From NCBI GenBank assembly GCA_021234155.1, contig JAJEKV010000242.1, positions 122,001-186,000 on the forward strand: 64,000 bases of DNA. The letters run 5' to 3'. Source of the DNA: Isoetes taiwanensis. Lineage: Eukaryota; Streptophyta; Lycopodiopsida; Isoetales; Isoetaceae. Shown here piece after piece: positions 47,531-58,469 of the stretch. Numbering within the stretch: position 1 is the stretch's first letter; each line of letters starts with the position of its first letter. The notes under the pieces are model-generated. The model was not told the DNA's origin. It saw nothing but the letters and a program-made list of their open reading frames with translations, and did not search any database. Made by a program: the position numbers and the translations under genes.

Positions 47531-47615
47531 CTGAATGCAGTGGGATTGCAGTCCATAAGTTTCTAGTTTCAGATGTTACCTTAGATGTCATTTTCATTCC
47601 AAACCAGAAGTATCT

Positions 47616-47752
47616 AAGTTAGTTTACTTTCATTCATTCCATATGCTGAGATACAGGTCTGAGATACTTTGTCATGTTCAGTCTAAGTTAGTTTATTTCA
47701 TTCGTTCCAGTTTCTGAGATACAGATTTTAGATGCTTTGTCATGTTTAGAAG
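47616..47752. repeat. Tandem duplication, ~69-bp unit
   Basis: CTAAGTTAGTTTA..TTTCATTC(A/G)TTCCA and GAGATACAG..TTTGTCATGTT occur twice in succession (from 47617 and from about 47684). Confidence 0.75.
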
Positions 47753-48515
47753 GAAAATCCAGACAGTTTTAGATTCTAAATGAGACCAAGAAAATGTGAC
47801 CACAGGATGTACATTTGCATAGAATTTTTACTCTATAAGTTGTAAGTTGCAGTTCAATTTGTACATGACTTGCCGTGCATGGCTAAGGTTTCAAAAAGCA
47901 GACAACTATACAATCGGATCAGTGAATCAGATGCATATGACTTCAGACGATCATATATGGCGGAAAATTCGTGGATATTTTTTAACTTATCGACACACAA
48001 GGATGATTTGAATATTGTCTGGGCAATCCGAATGGCTTTAAAACATATGTTCGATGCCTATTTGTATCCGGTCAAAGGGTGAATAGTAATCGGGTCAATG
48101 CCCGATGAACAAGAACATTTTTGAAACCATTGCATTGGAATTTTATAAAAACATTATTCCTTAGGGTATGATGTAAGTTAATTAGACTTGTCGATCATTT
48201 CTTTAGACTAATGTCTCTCAAAAGTTAGCTTGCACAAATATCAATTAACAAAGTATAGAGTTGTGGTATATGTCTTATTATATTTCAACCTCAATACATT
48301 AATAATTCAAAATGTAGGTATTTTTTTTTAAGGGAGGGGTAGTCAATATTACATAAAATTTGCACGTATAAAAATGATAGGGGTACATGAATTAAGCTAT
48401 ACGAACAACGTATTGGAGGGGTTTTCCAATGGCGTGATGCCATATGTAGGGGGTTTTCTTTGAACTTTAATCTCGCAGGTGGCATATGCACATATAAGTA
48501 GGTGGACCCCCCGTG
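47753..48515. other. Right end of the 14.2-kb element, no gene
   Basis: The short ORF at 47870-48082 has no recognisable domain. The last bases, GGTGGACCCCCCGTG, form the terminal inverted repeat. Confidence 0.45.
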
Positions 48516-51094
48516 CATCAGGCTCAATTCAAAGCAGACAATCTCCCATCCTCTTATCAATCCCAAATCTCTCTTTGGTTGGCCCAGATTGATTGGGCAC
48601 ATAAGATTACTGTGGATGACAACCAAACTTTATTACGTCAGCCGGGCGAAGAGGAGATATTTAAAGTACTATGCTCTCTGGCCTCTAGTAAGTCCCCAGG
48701 CCCTGATGGCTTTCCTCCTGAATTCTTCGTGGAGTTCTGGGATGCTCTTGGACCAGACTTTGTGAAGGCTGTCTGGGGGGCTTGGTCCTCTTGCTCATTA
48801 CATCCAACTCTAGCGGCAGGATTCATCACCTTGGTCCCAAAAGTTTCTAGACCTCTATCACTTGGGGAGTGGCGTCCCATTGCACTAACAAATGTCTTAT
48901 ATAAGGTAATCATGAAAGGCATCGCCAACCGTCTTAAGCCTATCTTAAACAGGGTTATTGGAAGGGAGCAATCCACTTTTCTGCCAGGTAGATATATTTT
49001 GGACAATTACCTAGCGGCTAGAGAAGGAATGCATTGGTGCAGATCTACAAGGCAAAGCTGTGTACTTATTAAGATGGATTTTAGAAAGGCCTATGACTCC
49101 CTTAGGTGGGATGGCCTGCGAGAAGTGATGAGCCACATGGGATTCAATAAGCAGTTCATCGACATCTCAATGGGAATGAACAAATTTGCCTCTGCATCTG
49201 TCTTGGTTAATGGTGAACCCTCTGGTCTCTTTGATCTCGGGGAAGGGTATTAGGCGGGGGCTGCCCTTTTGCCCCATACCTTTTTTAATTATGGCCAACC
49301 TTCTCACAAGGATGGTTAATCTCAAAGTCTTGGAAGGGGCATCCGTGGTGCGGTTTTACCGAATCAAGCGAAAAACTCACAATCATGCAATATCACGGAT
49401 GACACCTTTATGTTCCTGGTATGGCGATGGCAGCTTTCATTCCTTTCGTGAGATATTGATTGCGTTTGAGGTTATATCAGGCATAGGGTTAAATGCCACC
49501 AAATGTACCATTTTATGGGCTTTAGAGGGAGATATTGACCCTCGTGCTAATGGATTGGGCTTCCCAGTCGTGGCTGCAGGGAAAACAGTTAAGCTATTGG
49601 GTTTGCCCCTTTCTGTCTCAGATAATATGAAGGGTCTCTGGGCTCCTATTTTAGACAAACTTGAAAAAAGGTTGGGTTATGGTCTTCTAAAAGGATTTAT
49701 CATAGCGGGGAAGAGTAGCTTGATTGCTAATCCGTTACGGCCAGCTCTCACATATATTCCTCGTCGGTGATGGTAGCCCGAGAAAGGAATATATAATCAA
49801 ATCTGAGGTTATCATTAGAAAGTTCATCTGGGGGGTATGGCTAACGTTGCTTGGTCCGAGCTATGTAGAGATAAAAGGGATGGAGGGATTGGATGTAAGG
49901 ACCCTTTCACGCAGGCTCAAGCTCTGGCGGCCAGATTTGTCTGGCGAGTTTTACAAGGGGGTACATCTCTCCTGCTTTGGCATTTGTTAAGCACCGGTTT
50001 GATATGTGCAAGATTCAAGGTAAACCATCTCTTCCTAGGGATGAACTAGGAGCCTCTTTTGTAACTTTAAGGTATTTTGGCACTTCCCGATCATGAGGCG
50101 TATTCTTCATGCTTGGAGGAGGTGCAAGCAGTATCTCCCCTTGACTATACCTCAAGATTTTGGGAAAGCTAGTATATTCGGAACATTCATGTATGGGAAG
50201 AGAATGGGCGTCCCTTGGCATTAGTTCATCCTGCATCTTTAAGAAATGGCGAGACCATGGGATCTTAAAATTGCAAAGCATCTTTGAGAAAATGATAGAT
50301 GGATTTCTTGGATGGAATTTAGACTCAAAGTGCAAAAAGCGGGGAGGGAGATAGAAAGATACTACAAAAATTCTAGATAATGTTAAGCTTCTCTCGGGGG
50401 CTACTGGTCACGAGGAAAAGTCAGTCTGTCGAGGTGTAAGGAGACATACAATGTTGCAAGTATCTATCGGGCCCTTTGTGATGACTCTCCTCTTAAAGCG
50501 AGGAGGCTAGGCTTCAAGTGAATGGATGGGTGGCTAAGCTCCTCTTAGCAAACTCTGGAAAACCTTATGCTCTAGGAGAATACAATTTTTTAGATGGGAG
50601 GCTCTCCAAGGAGGTCTCAACACTAAAGTGAAGCTGGTCCATAGAGGAATTGTGTCTAGAGACCAATGTCCTCTTGGGTGCCAGGCTAGCGAATCTCTTT
50701 CACATCTCTTCTTACGTCCAAAAATTATTGAATTCTGGTATTGGATATGCCCTATTATGAGACTACATATACACCAACTTGGGTGGCGATTTGTAATGAT
50801 CTTGGGCCGGGGACTGTATTGATGCTACTACGGTTGGCGTGGCTCTGGATTATATGGAACATCGGTGCGGCGTCACTTTGGGGGCAATCCATCTCTATTG
50901 AGAAACTTAAGAGTCTTTTCAATAAGGAAGTTGCTTTAATGGCATTGTCCCACCATACGAAGATGGGGATGAGTTACAATAAGGGATTGGACAGAATTGG
51001 TAAGATTGAAGGATTTTATAACTACTTTAAGTGCCATTGGATGAGCTCAGAGGACCTAGACTTTCATGATAAATCTAATGGTGGAACAATCTGA
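48516..51094 (+). pseudogene. LINE ORF2 reverse transcriptase and zinc-binding C-terminus
   Basis: The frame 48513-49253 contains SSKSPGPDGFPPEFFVEFW, PLSLGEWRPIALTNVLYKV and IKMDFRKAYDSLRWD (motif A, catalytic Asp), then shifts frame and gives GLPFCPIPFLI (motif B area) and MTPLCSWYGDG, where the YADD box is degraded. The tail (50628-50822) shows CPLGCQASESLSHLFLRPK, the C-x3-C..H pattern of the RT zinc-binding domain. It is continuous with the LINE 5' part at 30.5-34.4 kb. Several frameshifts make it non-functional. Confidence 0.85.
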
Positions 51095-51301
51095 GTTTAG
51101 TGGAGAAAGCAATCTGAGTAACTGACCAGATGGGGTCTCTCTACCATTATGTTGATGTGGAAATAGGACTTCCCTTAGTACACACATCATTGATGCATAG
51201 AGAACCCATTATATAATAGCCCTAATGCTTCCTATTTGTCCCCTTTGGGGACTCTCGTATCTTTATTATTATTATTAATAACAAAAACACACCTCTTACC
51301 C

Positions 51302-51320
51302 AAAAAAAAAAAAAAAAAAA
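51302..51320 (+). other. LINE poly(A) tail
   Basis: Nineteen A residues after the LINE 3' UTR, followed by CCATTCTAC; with the last As this gives AAAACCAT, also found before the LINE 5' end. Confidence 0.85.
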
Positions 51321-53240
51321 CCATTCTACAAAACCAATGGGTGTTTGGGGGTTAATTTCATTAAAAACCATATGTGGCTAAACTAGTTGGTCTTCTTATA
51401 AGGTCTGTTAAAATGGTATTACGTCATGGTGATTGTAAATGGCTTATTTCTAGTGTTTGTGACAGTGGTATTATATGTTGGTACGTGGATGTGGTACATT
51501 ATATTGTTTTAAAGTGCACGGTTTGTCCATGTGGTATAATGTAATGGTTGTGGATGTGGTTTCAATGTAGTGCTCTATTCATGTGATTTCATAATGTGGT
51601 AGTTGTTGTGGTTTGTTATTGTGGAAAACTAGCCCGACTAATTTTCATGGTAAATATGCACGGTTTGAATTGTGTTAATAGCAATAAATCATTATTAGTT
51701 GATTAGTCAAAGTATTTAGGGTTTTCTATTAAAGCACTATTGTGCTTATCAAAATTAGATATAACAAATTTGTTCTAAATGTGCACGGTTTTATAACGCA
51801 TTAGGGTCATGGTTATCATTGATAAACTAGTAATGTTATATAGTCTGAAGCATTTCAAGTTAATAGACTAAAACCATTAAGAACTATGGATGGTTTCTTA
51901 CGTATTGTAGTACTTATTAAAGTTGGTAATCCACTAATGGCTTCTAGTCTAAAGCGTTTCAATTAATGCATAAAAGGCATGACACCCTTTCCACTCAAAG
52001 TGTATTTGTTAAGAATGATAAACCACTAAACAGTTTCTAGTGTTAAGCTTCTTAAGTTATGCATAGAAAGAATGGCAATATTTTCACCGAAGACCTAATA
52101 GTTTCTTCAATCATATAAGCAATGGTGATGATGACAAATCACTACGTTTCTATCACTATAACCCCAAAATCTGCTCTATGTGTTGTTTTTTGTTGTCTTT
52201 TTTGCAAAAAAACTACACACAAAGTCCATGCATTGTAATGTTCCGTAAATGCTAGAAACAATGCGTGGTTTTTTAGTGTAGTTTCTAGTGTGATTTTCAA
52301 TCAAGTGTGGTTTTTTATTGTAGTTTTTGCAAATAGAAAACTTGTGTGGTTCTCAATTGGTGTGGTTTCTAAGTGTAGTTTTCGTAAGTAGAAAACATGT
52401 GTGATTTTTTTAAGGGTGGTTTTCAAATGTAATAATTTGGTTACTATACGTTTTTTTTTATTTTAAAGTGTAATTTTTACGAATAGAAAACTTGCGTGGT
52501 TTTCTTTAAATGTAGTTTTTTAAGGTCATTTTTTATTTTAAATATAGTTTTTACGAATAGGAAACTCGTGTGGTTTTCTTTAAGTGTGGTTCTTTAAGGT
52601 TGTTTTTTATTTGAAAGTGTAATATTTTGCAAATAGGTAACTGGTGTGGTTTTCTTTTTAGGTGTGGGTTTTCAAGGTTAAAATTTGGTTTCTATATGTT
52701 GTTGTTAACACAATCTAACATTGTTTCCTTCAAAAACATATATATTTTTTTCAAAATTGCTAACATTATTTCTTAGAAAAATATGTTCTTTTTAAATTTC
52801 TCTTGTTGTTTCCTTAAAAAAATATGTTCTTTTCAAAATTGCTCTTGTTATTTCGATCAAAACCTTATATGTTTTCCAAAATTATTTTGAGAAGAGCCTA
52901 TTCCGTCGTTTACATTTCGGGATAGCGCTTAGATTAATAAGATATTCATCACAATCTCCCACATCTAAAGCCTAAAATTGACATTTCTAACCAAAATCGA
53001 AGTTGAAAAACAACATTGCTTCATTATCAATATTTGATATATCCAAAATATACAAGATGGTTTATACTGAATTCTTCATCACGGGAACACACAAACAGTA
53101 ATGCAATAAGAAAACCTGGACTTGGACTTCGTGTCGCCTGCATAAAGACAAAGCTTGCTATGAAAAAGGCATGATTTCAGAGTAAGAATTCCAAATTGAA
53201 TCTGACTTAGAGAAATCTGCCCATTTTGGGCTTCTTCTAG
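51321..53240. repeat. AT-rich region with degenerate GTGTGGTTTT motifs
   Basis: No gene. GTGTGGTTTTCTTT, AAGTGTAGTTTTT and AATAGAAAAC(T/A)(T/C)G motifs recur at roughly 50-60-base intervals, best at 52260-52680. The style matches the GGCACCCAAA element flanking the LINE (30492-30547) and the start at 63669, so this is probably its interior. Confidence 0.5.
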
Positions 53241-53261
53241 CATTAAAAACAGAGCTTTTCA

Positions 53262-53460
53262 AAAATTGGCAACAACTTTGTTTGGGGTTTCTGCAACAAT
53301 TTCAGCAAAAGAATTGATGGCTGCATATAAGTGTCTTGTTCATCATTACCATCTGGATGCGGTCGGCTATGATGCGAAGAATCCACTCAGAAGTTCCTGC
53401 AGATCCATGCCCATGCTGCTTATGCTACCCTTTCTGATTAGGCCAAAATCAGGCAAGGGA
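53262..53460 (+). pseudogene. J-domain (DnaJ-like) fragment
   Basis: TLFGVSATISAKELMAAYKC and LVHHYHLDAVGYDAKN correspond to J-domain helices I and II, with the HPD tripeptide replaced by HLD. After a frameshift, TQKFLQIHAHAAYATLSD gives helix III, followed by a stop. The IHAAYATLSD wording is that of small plastid J proteins. Loss of HPD would abolish Hsp70 stimulation, and the copy is broken. Confidence 0.65.
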
Positions 53461-53651
53461 AGAAGTGTAAGAAATCGAAGAGCTGTACGGAGCTTATCTG
53501 CCTTTTCCAGCACAGTTCAAGCCAAGATTCTCCATAGCCGGAGAGCTTCGCGTCATAGCCACATAAAAAAAAGCTAGTCAGAAGAAATGCTATAAAAAGA
53601 AGGGCAAATATCAAAAGAAGCAAAACCTCAAAAGTTTCTTATCTGCCATGT

Positions 53652-54487
53652 TCATATCCATCGTTGTAGCTGGAACTCCTGCAAAAATGATGCGAGCTTA
53701 GAACATGAAGATTTAGCAGTCAGCTTACCAGAAGAAGCTGAATCTTTCTTGCTTGGACCCATTTTTCCTTTCTTCTTCCTCCCTGCAGGCGTTAATAACA
53801 TTGTTGTTAGATGAGCTGACCTATTTGGAGATTGTACCATACAATTTGTAGAGGCAGCCATACTTCTCGCTGCTAGCAGGTATCCTCTTACCTCCTCCAC
53901 TAGCTGCTGCATATCCGATAACACCTGCTGGGAGACTTCCACTTTTGACACTGAGTTATGCCATGTATCTGGGGTAAGACACTGATACCCATAATTAATC
54001 ATGAAAAGAGACATCTGGGATGACTCCTGCTTAGTGTTGTTGTAGGCGAACTCCACTAAGTGGATGAAATCATCCTACTTAGACTGTTTATTCCACACAT
54101 AATTCCTTAGCATGTCTTCAATAATTCGGTTGATTCGCTCCGTCTGACCATCTGTCTGCGGATGATATGTTGTGCTCATGGAGAGCTTCATCTGAATGGT
54201 GGTAAACAAATCCTGCCAGAATGCACTCATAAATTTAGAGTTTCTATCCGAGATTATTTCCCTCGGCATCCCGTGGAGTCTAAAGATCTATTTGGTGAAC
54301 AATACGGCAGTGGCCAATGCCGTGTCTGTGGTCCTATACGGCACGAAATGTGCCATCTTCGACAACTCCTCTTACTGTTCTCGGGAGCCCTGTAATAAAA
54401 TCCATACTTATAACTTCCCATTTTGCATTCGGCACTGGCTCTAAAGCTCTTGGAATTCGGAGTTGCTCCGCTTTTGTCTGCTGGCAT
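53652..54487 (-). pseudogene. gypsy integrase core and C-terminal part
   Basis: VISMDFITGLPRT (first Asp), REIISDRNSKFMSAFW (second Asp) and TYHPQTDGQTERINRI (catalytic Glu) are all present, so the DDE residues survive, but the core is split by frameshifts near 54270-54330. VEFAYNN follows. A Lys/Ser-rich tail ends near 53.65 kb, and no chromodomain is seen. Confidence 0.78.
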
Positions 54488-55190
54488 AACTGGCAGTCCC
54501 GAATGTACCTGGCTATTTGCTTCTTCATGCCGGGCCAGAAGTAGCTGCTTCTGACCTTGAAATAGGTCTTCATGAACCCTGCATGCCCGGCTATGGGACT
54601 ATTGTGTGTATCGTGGAGTATCAACTTCCTTACTCCCGAAGATTCTGGTACACCCTCCTTCTTATAATGCTTGAAGGTCTCCCTTTCCTTATCTGTTCTT
54701 GCCTCTTTAGAGAGGCTTGCCCATATTAAAGTCGCCGTCTGATGGCAATGTGTCTTCAATCCTCTTGCCATACTCACTTGTGAGAGTCGATATGCGTTGC
54801 AATGGGTTCTTGTCTTCAATGGCCTCCTAGAGAGTGCATCTGCGACTACATTTAGCTTGCCGGGCTCGTAAACTATTTCGAAGTCGTACTCATCGAAATA
54901 CTCCATCCACCTCCTTTGCCTCAAGTTCAGGAGTGGTTGCGTGAAGATGTACTAGAGGCTTTGATGATCTGTAACAAGTTGGAACTTTCTTCCCAACAAG
55001 TAGTGTCTCAAATGCTGCATGGGCCTTCCTTTGCCAATGACTCGCCCAATCTTTTATCTTTCCTGCTTTGGTGAGGTCCGTCAATGGAGCTGCCACCTTT
55101 GCAAAGTTCTTAACGAACTTCTATAATACCCTGCTAAGCCGAGGAAGCTCCTCACTTCATGGATGTTCTTTGGTGCCGGCCAATCAATTA
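54334..55190 (-). pseudogene. gypsy RNase H end and integrase zinc-binding domain
   Basis: FEIVYEPGKLNVVADALSRR is the end of gypsy RNase H; HDTHNSPIAGHAGFMKTYF then CQLCQQTKAEQ form the HHCC zinc domain of integrase. The upstream RNase H part (54890-55190) is frameshifted relative to RT. Confidence 0.75.
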
Positions 55191-55195
55191 CCGCT

Positions 55196-56461
55196 TCAAT
55201 CTTCGCAGGGTCGGTGGAGCCCTTCCGCTGTGATTACATGCCCCAAGTACTCCACTCTCACTGTCGCGAAGTGACACTTGGATAGCTTCGCATAAAGCTG
55301 ATGCCTCCTCAACTTTTCAAGTACCTTCCTCAAGTGCTGGACATGCTCCTCTACGGATTTGATGTAGACTAGAATGTCATCAAAGAAAACTATGATGAAA
55401 GCGTCTAGGAACTCGTGAAAAACATCATTCATGAGCTTCATGAAGGTTGCTGGAGCGTTGGACAATCCAAAAGGCATCACTGTGAACTCATAATGGCCAT
55501 ATCTTGTCCTGAATGCAGTCTTATCGATGTCCTCTTCCTTGATTCTGATCTGGTGATAGCCTGACCTCAAATCTATCTTGGAGAAGACCTTTGCTCCTTG
55601 TAGCTCGTCCATTACATCATCTGATCGAGGTAGAGAATATTTGTTTTTGATGGTGTGCTTGTTCAATTGACAATAGTCAATGCACATTCTGAGACTTCCA
55701 TCCTTCTTCTTGACGAAGAGTATTGGCGCTCCAAATGGGGAGATGCTAGGTCTTATAAACCCTAGGTCTAGCAACTCCTGCAATTGCCTCTTTAGTTCCA
55801 TCAACTCCTGAGGTGACATCCTGTAGGGCGCCTTACTTGTTGGCTTAGTTCCTGGCTCAAGTGCTATTTCACACTCGACTCCTCTGTAAGGCAGAAGTTG
55901 CTTACTCTCATCTGGGAACAAATCATGGAATTCCTTCACCAACTTGGCTATCGGCTTTGGGAGCTTGCTCAACGCTTTGGCCTCTTTGTCCTCCTCTGCC
56001 TCTTGCTCGTCAACTTCGAGTTTAAAGAGATAGGCCATTTGCTCCTTCCTTATGCATTTAAGTAGCTTCTTACTAGACATGCATTGCATGATTGGGGTGA
56101 CTTCTTTACATGTTATCTCAATGACCTTGCCCTCTAGCGTCGTTAAGGTTACTTTTTGCTTCCCACAATCAATCATGGCTCCAATCGGTCCAAGGTATTC
56201 TATGCCTATGATCAAGTCGTACTTGCCGATGTTCATCACTTTTGCACCCATTCCAACATTGATACCTAGCAAGTCTATGTTGAAGTTGATCCTCTTCCCT
56301 GCTGTGTGTCGGATTGCCCCACTTGCCAACACAACCGGTGTAGGCTTGGACTTCAAAGGCTTCAGCTTCAACATCTCTACCATCCTTGGCGAAGCAAAAT
56401 TGTGGGTACTCCCTGTGTCTATCAGCACTATGAAGGACTTGGCTCGGGCCTTCCCAATCAT
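55196..56461 (-). CDS. gypsy protease-reverse transcriptase segment, open
   Basis: The 421-residue frame contains [16 protein letters not shown] (protease DTG), [60 protein letters not shown] (motif A, catalytic Asp) and [13 protein letters not shown] (motif C, FFDD for the usual YFDD or YIDD). Motif spacing is normal. The frame ends in the connection region near [16 protein letters not shown], so the rest of pol is out of frame. It is intact only as a fragment and not expected to act alone. Confidence 0.8.
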   Translation of the reverse strand: MIGKARAKSFIVLIDTGSTHNFASPRMVEMLKLKPLKSKPTPVVLASGAIRHTAGKRINFNIDLLGINVGMGAKVMNIGKYDLIIGIEYLGPIGAMIDCGKQKVTLTTLEGKVIEITCKEVTPIMQCMSSKKLLKCIRKEQMAYLFKLEVDEQEAEEDKEAKALSKLPKPIAKLVKEFHDLFPDESKQLLPYRGVECEIALEPGTKPTSKAPYRMSPQELMELKRQLQELLDLGFIRPSISPFGAPILFVKKKDGSLRMCIDYCQLNKHTIKNKYSLPRSDDVMDELQGAKVFSKIDLRSGYHQIRIKEEDIDKTAFRTRYGHYEFTVMPFGLSNAPATFMKLMNDVFHEFLDAFIIVFFDDILVYIKSVEEHVQHLRKVLEKLRRHQLYAKLSKCHFATVRVEYLGHVITAEGLHRPCED

Positions 56462-56499
56462 CGAAATGACTTGATACTGACTCTCAGCATTCTCGGAGT

Positions 56500-57640
56500 C
56501 AATAGCGGCAAAGATGTGGCATTCACCCTAGATGTAGTCGGGAGCATCTTCTTCGTCGATCTTCGGGGGTGTCTCCCATCCTCCTAGCTCCGCTAACGCC
56601 GCATTCATCATGAATGGGCAATTATGTGTCCGATGTCCGGCTGGAAGCTTTTGAAGCACAATTGCTTTTCAATACATTTCTGCCTCTTCTCCTTGGGATG
56701 GTATGAAGAACGCTTCTTCGCTTTGGGTAGTTTGAACCACCTCCTTGCTTCTTGTCCTTGAAGCTGACCTGCTTCTTATCCTGCTTGTCGAAATTTGCAT
56801 TTCCTTGCTTCCCATAGCTTGCATTGTACTGAGGTCTGGTAGCTGCTGGACTTGTTGCTCTTGGGCTGTAGCTTCCTGTAGCCTTCCCCTTGTTACGATA
56901 TCTTGTTGCCTCGACCCACTTGCTTGAGGTCCCGTTCTCCTGTAAGCTCACCTTGCCTTGAACTCTGCCGACCTTTGTCTTGGGGTTTATTGCTCTCCAC
57001 CAGCTTCCTGATCTCCTCGTTCAAACCTTCAATGTACCCCTCTACTGCATGTCTTTCGCTCAATTTTGGCACATAGAGCCTCAGCCTCATGAACTCTTCA
57101 GTGTACTTCTGGACTATCTTATTGCCCTGCTCCAATCTATAGAACTGTTGCATCATATGGCAATTGTGTTCCCTTGGTACATAATGACGCTTAAATGCTT
57201 TGGCGAACTTCTTGAATCTGCAACTATCTCTGCTTAACCCATGGGCTTTGGCATAGCTTTTCCACCAAATCCTGGCTGCTCCCTTAAGGTTGGCTGTTGC
57301 TACCCTGCCCTTGTCCTTATCCTTCGTGCTATAAGCTTCTCTTCTTTGCTTTGATCTGCTTCACGGTGTTTCAGGTAGTTGGACATTCAGTGCGGTCCCA
57401 TTCTTTGCCGCTCCCGCCAAAGAGGCTCTTATTTCGTGGATGTCGGATCTTATCTGCGATATTTCTTCAATACGGGGTTGGTGCCTCGAACTCACGGAAT
57501 GTGGTTCCTTGGCTGAAATTGCCCTTGCGGTGTTTGTTCTTCAGGAGGTTGTCTATCTTGTTGCACATTCACGGGTGCTCTAAATTTTGCACACACATTA
57601 GATTGCACTCTGTTGATTAGCTTTTGTTTGTTATTGCATT
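56500..57640 (-). pseudogene. gypsy Gag
   Basis: GAARIWWKSYAKAHGLSRDS, FAKAFKRHYVPREH, MMQQFYRLEQGNKIVQKYTE and FMRLRLYVPKLSERHAVEGY match the Gag at 16.1-16.9 kb block for block, showing the same family. A basic, Gln/Ser-rich C-terminal part (KKQVSFKDKKQGG) and a decayed Cys/His region near 56640-56700 follow. Several stops interrupt it. Confidence 0.75.
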
Positions 57641-58168
57641 TTGTTTGTTTGATGATATAGTTGTGGGGACAAAATATATCAAAAGAACGTGCATAATACC
57701 ATCACTTATATTCATATGATATAATATTTTTACATTCAATGATAGAGATAGAGAGTTAAAAAGTTTAATTCTATTCTTAGAATCTTCTATAAGCTGGGTT
57801 GTCCTCCAAGAATTTCTTCACTTTCGGGCTGTGTGCCAGCTATTGCGCCCAAGTTCCTAAGGATGTTGGTGGTCGTGCCTCCTTGGAGTCTTTGTCACCA
57901 AGTCTTGACCCTCCTCTCAGATGTGTAGGCAGCGGTGACGCCAATCACGCCATTAACGCCTATAGGGGGATCGTGATTGTCGAAGATGCTTAAGGATATC
58001 GTCCTCTTGACAAGGATGACATGGTCGATGTTCGGGGCCATCTGGGCATGTCTTCCGAATCCTGAGAGGGCAATCAGCATAAAGATCCCTTCTTCTCTGC
58101 TTGGGCTGAATTGGCGGTGTATGACCGATGTCCTTCCATCAGTGAGCAGTGGCAAGTAGAACCTGAGG
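57641..58168 (-). other. Region between gag and LINE tail; unassigned ORF
   Basis: A minus-strand frame (57895-58168) contains SREEGIFMLIALSGFGRHAQ and FDNHDPPIGVNGVIGV and has no family I recognise. The rest is AT-rich. Confidence 0.35.
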
Positions 58169-58380
58169 GCTTTATAGAATAGAATAGAATAGAATAGAAT
58201 ATACATTAACGTCCCTCAGGCCGTGAGGCCCCGGACTTGTGTAGCATCCTGCGAGCTCCCAAAAAGGGTGCTGCCAACAAACAGACGCATAGGTTTATGT
58301 AGCCATCTAGCGGGCTTCTCTTGTTCTTTGTAATACCCGCATCGTGTTTATAGCTGGCTTCTTGGCCATGCCTCCTCCCC
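58169..58380 (-). mobile_element. 5'-truncated LINE tail
   Basis: The minus strand ends GGACGTTAATGTATATTC followed by (TATTC)n (58169-58202 on the plus strand as GAATA repeats). GGACGTTAA plus short tandem tail is also the 3' end of the LINE at 7.9 kb. Just upstream, frames read ARRMLHKSGASRPEGR, like the last residues of LINE ORF2. The exact 5' limit is unknown. Confidence 0.5.
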
Positions 58381-58469
58381 GGAACTGATTGCAGCCCTGT
58401 GTTTTCCGGAGTATTCGTCTACCGGTATTGCTATCATCTCCCTGTAGTCGCCAAACATGGACCTAGAAG

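Larger units (their letters stand above)
53640..57640 (-). mobile_element. Ty3/gypsy gag-pol, minus strand, decayed
   Basis: Gag, protease, RT, RNase H and integrase follow one another from 57.6 to 53.65 kb on the minus strand. RT precedes integrase, which defines gypsy order. No 3' LTR is recognisable left of 53.65 kb, where J-domain debris begins, and the 5' side continues to a primer-binding site at 62007-62019. Frameshifts occur in Gag, RNase H and integrase; the PR-RT frame is the longest intact piece. Confidence 0.85.

Noticed and set aside
48513-49253. A separate 5'-truncated LINE or host gene
   Set aside because: The CATCAGGC duplication and continuity with the LINE at 30.5-34.4 kb show it is the 3' part of one interrupted LINE.
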